A DNA stretch of 64,000 nucleotides, from NCBI RefSeq assembly GCF_963678635.1, contig NC_087062.1:48099283-48163282 (forward strand), read 5' to 3'. Below the pieces are notes generated by a model. It ran no database searches. It had not been told where the DNA came from and saw nothing but the letters and a program-made list of their open reading frames with translations. A program made the translations under genes and the position numbers. Every line of letters begins with the position of its first letter. Positions within the stretch are counted from its first letter, which is position 1. This DNA is from Symsagittifera roscoffensis (taxonomy: Eukaryota; Xenacoelomorpha; Acoela; Convolutidae). Positions 60,728-64,000 of this stretch are shown piece after piece.

Positions 60728-60733
60728 GGCGAC
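60728..60733. other. Target-site duplication, right
   Basis: GGCGAC, matching 35156-35161. It pairs the first left terminus, not the second one, with this right end. Confidence 0.9.
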
Positions 60734-61148
60734 AGTAAAGATTGTTCAAAATTTTGATAGATTCAACAATCAAAGTGGAACCTGATCTAAACTACATTTT
60801 ATGATTGGATAAATTAGATATTTTACCAATGTAAAGTATTTAATATTAACCAATCATGATCCATCTAACTAACAATCCACTTATTTGTAAGTGCTGAAAT
60901 TACTTGTAATTTCAGCACCAGAGAGATTTGAATTTAACTTAGAAATTAGTTGAACTCTCCCGAGTACTTCAGCAGCCGCAATAAACCAGTATACCCTAGA
61001 TCTATTGAGCCTAGCAGAGACTAGTTAAACAACCTGAGACTAGATAGTATAAGAGTAAGATTAGGATCGGTATTAGACTAAGAAGTTGCACGAATCTATC
61101 CGGCCGAAAATAAGATAGCGTGACGAGCAGACGGTGTACCCTATCCGA
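60734..61148. other. Host or unknown flank with perfect palindrome
   Basis: Contains GTGCTGAAATTAC (60891-60903) and its exact reverse complement (60906-60918), separated by TT. No gene. Confidence 0.5.
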
Positions 61149-61506
61149 AATTACTCTATGAGTTATACCCATCGGTCCTAACTCATCTGGTGCGACCATA
61201 AGTCTCGAACAAGACCTTAATAGCTTAGAATTAACCAATAATAGATTAGAATTTAGACAAAACATTTACAAAATGTTATACGACAATAATTTAATCGAAA
61301 TGTCTCTACGACTCAATAGATCAGAGCCAATATTCCGAACGATAACAGAACTACCCGGAATTGGAAGAAGACCTCGAACCAGAGACGACATACGACAAAG
61401 CAGAAACTTACCATATAGTTATATGATAGTTCGGCAAAAGCCAGAACAAACTTTTGTATTTAGAATACTAATAGCAATGAATTTAGATTTTCATTTGCAA
61501 ACATAA
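61149..61506 (+). CDS. A-rich open frame with coiled-coil character
   Basis: Open from just after a TGA near 61146 to TAA at 61504. The part upstream of the ATG at 61273 also looks coding (LEQDLNSLELTNNRLEF). About 115 codons if the whole frame is used, 77 from the ATG. No family. AGA/TTA/ATA codon preference matches the frames at 62434 onward. Confidence 0.35.
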
Positions 61507-62433
61507 AATTTTGAAGTCAATCTTCAAAATCATTTCAGGCGTTAAACAAAATTATTAATATACAATAACGATTGATAAAAAGATCTCAGATCATTTTCCT
61601 AAATTCTGCAGTAATATACAAAACATGTTTGAAAAATATTTATTGAAAAATCAAAATAAAAATTAGTAGCATGACAATAAACGGTTAGTAATTATAAATC
61701 ATCCTGTTGTTCCCGCTTCATCGCCTAAACATAACAGCATTCATAAGCTCACTAATATCATAAAAATACTAAATCTATTCTTTACACAAATTTAAAACAT
61801 TTTAAACTTAAATTCACTTAATTTTAAAATCAGATCATCAAGGCTTATCCTTGGATCTTAAATCATTTTCTATTTAATTAAATTTAAAACTTGATCATCA
61901 AGGCCTATCCTTGGATCAAAAAGAACAACTTTGTTCTCCCCCACCTACTTAACTAGTGTCTAACGACGTCAAACGTCGATTCACTATCCAACCCTTTCTA
62001 AAAACCCAGGACTAATAGAAATTTTTGAACAAAACTAATCATTCAAATTAGGATAAACAGTGAAGAACTTCGGTTATTCATCCTTCACTTGATCCCCCCT
62101 CTTACCAGACCCAGGATAAATCTTAAACTTAGTAAGTTTAAAATAGTATCTAACGAACTACTCGCGTTCTAATTATACCTGAACCTTGTGGATCGATTTA
62201 CTATTCTCCAACCCTGAACACAATCACTACCCTTAAGTAAGATTAAGTAAGTTAACACCTTAGCTTATACTATCCACGAGAAAGTATAAAATCATTCTTC
62301 GGAATCGATATACTTTTCTCCCCAACCCTGAACAAATAGACCCAGGTTACGCTAACAAAAAAATCGTAAGGACTAACAGTTTAAGCAAATAGAAATCATT
62401 TAACAACCTTTTGCATCCGTCATCCTAAACCTT
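61507..62433. other. A-rich leader-like spacer with repeated hairpins
   Basis: GATCATCAAGG-CTTATCCTTGGATC occurs twice (61833-61857, 61893-61917), each able to fold on CAAGG/CCTTG. CCAACCCT recurs at about 61988, 62208 and 62322 after TCGAT-ACTAT-like sequence, and CCCAGG at 62005, 62110 and 62341. A TATAAAA at 62285-62291 lies about 145 bases before the next ATG. Confidence 0.5.
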
Positions 62434-62901
62434 ATGTCATTTAAAAACCTAGGAAATAAACAAACAATCGTTTTACACAATTTTGAAATAGATAACAAAA
62501 AATACGACCTTGTAATCACACCTCATACACAAACAGTTGGATACATTAGAACAAAACGACAAACATTAAAGAGAAAAATAATAACTAAACAAAGACAAAT
62601 AACACGAAAAAGATTTTCAAAAAATCGAAACGCATTTTCAGAATCAGAAACCAACAGTTTAGACGAACTTTATAAACTAAAAGAATCAATAGATAAAAAT
62701 TGCCCAATTCACGATCAATTATATTTCTCTGACTCAGAAACAACTTCAAATTCATCAAAAAGAGGAAAAAGAAGAATAAAAAAGCAGTATAAACACAAAC
62801 CAGTACATTTATACAATTGGAATCAACCAATTAGACACATTGATAATTACATATTAACAGTCATCGAACGAAAAAATGAGCTCAACGCACACCCCAGGTG
62901 A
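62434..62901 (+). CDS. Basic unknown protein, overlapping ORF 1
   Basis: 155 codons starting MSFKNLGNKQ. Very basic middle (TLKRKIITKQRQITRKRF), an acidic/Ser patch, then another basic run. Overlaps the next ORF by 26 bases in a different frame. Composition suggests a nucleic-acid-binding or matrix-like protein of a virus-like unit. Identity unknown. Confidence 0.5.
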   Translation: MSFKNLGNKQTIVLHNFEIDNKKYDLVITPHTQTVGYIRTKRQTLKRKIITKQRQITRKRFSKNRNAFSESETNSLDELYKLKESIDKNCPIHDQLYFSDSETTSNSSKRGKRRIKKQYKHKPVHLYNWNQPIRHIDNYILTVIERKNELNAHPR

Positions 62902-63538
62902 AGAAAGTCCAGATGATGATGATATCTTCCCCTTTATCGTAGATGCAACCACTGATAGAGGACAGCATATATTTTGCAAAAATTTACTCTTAAATTTGTT
63001 TGAACCCGGAATCAGTCCATGTAAAACAGAGTTCCCAGATGTAAAAATCAAAAGACAAATTATCGATCACTATCTAAAAGATATATGTAACCTAACACAA
63101 CAATACGGAATCTACTCCATAGAATTCAGCTCACCAAACCAGAATCACAGTAAATATATAATTCAAACAGACGACCTTGATTTAGAATTCTCAAAAGTAT
63201 TCTCAGAATATATAAAAAGCATCCAATATCATAACTCACAAAGAGCAAACTCCATATTCACCAATGAAGTTTTTGCGATAATATATAGTTATATCTCGAT
63301 ATTAGAAAACGAAATCCAGATACCAAATGTCTCACCGACAGAAACATCTAAACATATAAGAGTACGACATGAAATCACACTACTCTCTAGTTTTCTAAAT
63401 ATAATTAAAGAAAATTTCACGAAAGATGAAGTTTCACAACATACAAAACACGACTTACAAAAAATCTTGGCATGGTTCATAATAGATTATTTCACACATA
63501 ATATTGATTTAATTTCACAAGCAAGAAAAAAATTTTAG
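62876..63538 (+). CDS. Unknown protein, overlapping ORF 2
   Basis: 220 codons starting MSSTHTPGEE with an acidic N-terminus, then a mostly helical body. Ends at a TAG just after a run of seven A and four T (63525-63535). A new open frame begins over this run. No family recognised. Confidence 0.55.
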   Translation: MSSTHTPGEESPDDDDIFPFIVDATTDRGQHIFCKNLLLNLFEPGISPCKTEFPDVKIKRQIIDHYLKDICNLTQQYGIYSIEFSSPNQNHSKYIIQTDDLDLEFSKVFSEYIKSIQYHNSQRANSIFTNEVFAIIYSYISILENEIQIPNVSPTETSKHIRVRHEITLLSSFLNIIKENFTKDEVSQHTKHDLQKILAWFIIDYFTHNIDLISQARKKF

Positions 63539-64000
63539 ACCCCAAAACTCAAACGATGATACTGCCATCACAGAACAATCAGACTATGTTTGGGACCCCG
63601 AATGGTCTCATCCCGCATCCATAAACTTCCTGCAATCAATCTCAAGTCAAGCAATAAGTACGATATCTTATGTAAGAGATTATGTACGAGTAATACCATT
63701 AACCATTGATGCAACACCATTAAACTATAATACATTTTTACCCGATATGCAAAATAATAGTTTAAACTCTACAGTCATACACAATGAAAACCTCAATGGA
63801 ACTAGGAATCTTTCTCAACAAGATATCCAGACACCATCACACTTCATAAATGAAGAAATCGTACACACAACAACTACACAACAAAGTATTTCACCAATAC
63901 GTCCAAACTTAACAACACCAAGAAATACAAACCCTTCACAAACACAGGTAACATTACAATCAACCGTTAAACCTTCGGTTGCCCCAAAATATTCACACAT
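63533..64000 (+). CDS. Open frame running off the window, ORF 3 (partial)
   Basis: From about 63533 a different frame is open without a stop to 64000 (about 155 codons), containing DYVWDPEWSHP and a Ser/Thr/Gln/Asn/Pro-rich tail. It has no early ATG, so it may follow ORF 2 by a frameshift at the A-T run or by splicing. Confidence 0.5.

Noticed and set aside
61190..61218. TGGTGCGACC as a primer-binding site of a second retroelement
   Set aside because: The implied tRNA 3' end does not give a consistent T-arm and the site lies inside an open frame; no LTR pair is visible.

Overview
The window is metazoan nuclear DNA dominated by two very large mobile elements. The AT-rich host sequence, short introns (45, 71, 100 and 530 bp can be read out) and the kinds of element suggest an invertebrate, possibly a nematode; the sequence does not fix the species.

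Region 1 (228-24734, minus strand) is a 24.5 kb Ty3/gypsy-type LTR retrotransposon. It has two 884 bp LTRs that differ at about 8 positions by eye, a primer-binding site matching a tRNA-Asn 3' end, and a 3.1 kb structured leader. The coding order is Gag, protease, reverse transcriptase/RNase H, integrase with a macrodomain-like tail, and then a second giant polyprotein (about 2,800 codons) carrying one complete SGNH/GDSL hydrolase motif set and probably a second SGNH-like domain. The polyproteins are broken by frame shifts and by three single in-frame stops, so this copy is decayed, error-containing, or recoded.

Region 2 (24735-35161) is host-like DNA with a small Pro/Gly/Tyr-rich protein gene and a 2.68 kb direct duplication (25892-28567 and 32031-34707). 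Each duplicate carries an SH3-domain exon. Between the duplicates lies a 3,468 bp piece of a Maverick/Polinton, matching 36101-39568 base for base in length. A degenerate tRNA-like sequence follows.

Region 3 (35162-60727) is a Maverick/Polinton virus-like DNA transposon with 240 bp terminal inverted repeats and a perfect 6 bp target duplication (GGCGAC). Its left 6.3 kb appears twice (35162-41424 and 42484-48750), separated by a 200-N assembly gap and 859 bp of unrelated DNA; this is either a chimeric assembly or a real partial duplication. The gene set is a conserved hypothetical protein, a DEDD-like exonuclease, a PC4-like protein, a small acidic protein, a membrane protein, the FtsK/HerA-type packaging ATPase, a small basic protein, an IPKHTY-motif protein, a retroviral-type integrase, minor capsid, a pX-like core protein, major capsid, an adenain-like protease, a minus-strand protein with a possible HUH motif, a second PC4-like protein, an unknown NLS-bearing protein, and a protein-primed DNA polymerase B with C2H2 fingers and introns. 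Together these cover integration, protein-primed replication and virion assembly. Most genes on the left arm overlap by a few bases. Several are broken by nonsense or homopolymer changes. The TIRs fold into a branched, parvovirus-ITR-like hairpin.

Region 4 (60728-64000) is A-rich DNA with a perfect 13 bp palindrome, repeated leader-like hairpins, and at least three tightly overlapping unidentified reading frames. The last is still open at the window end, so this may be the 5' part of another virus-like or retroelement unit.
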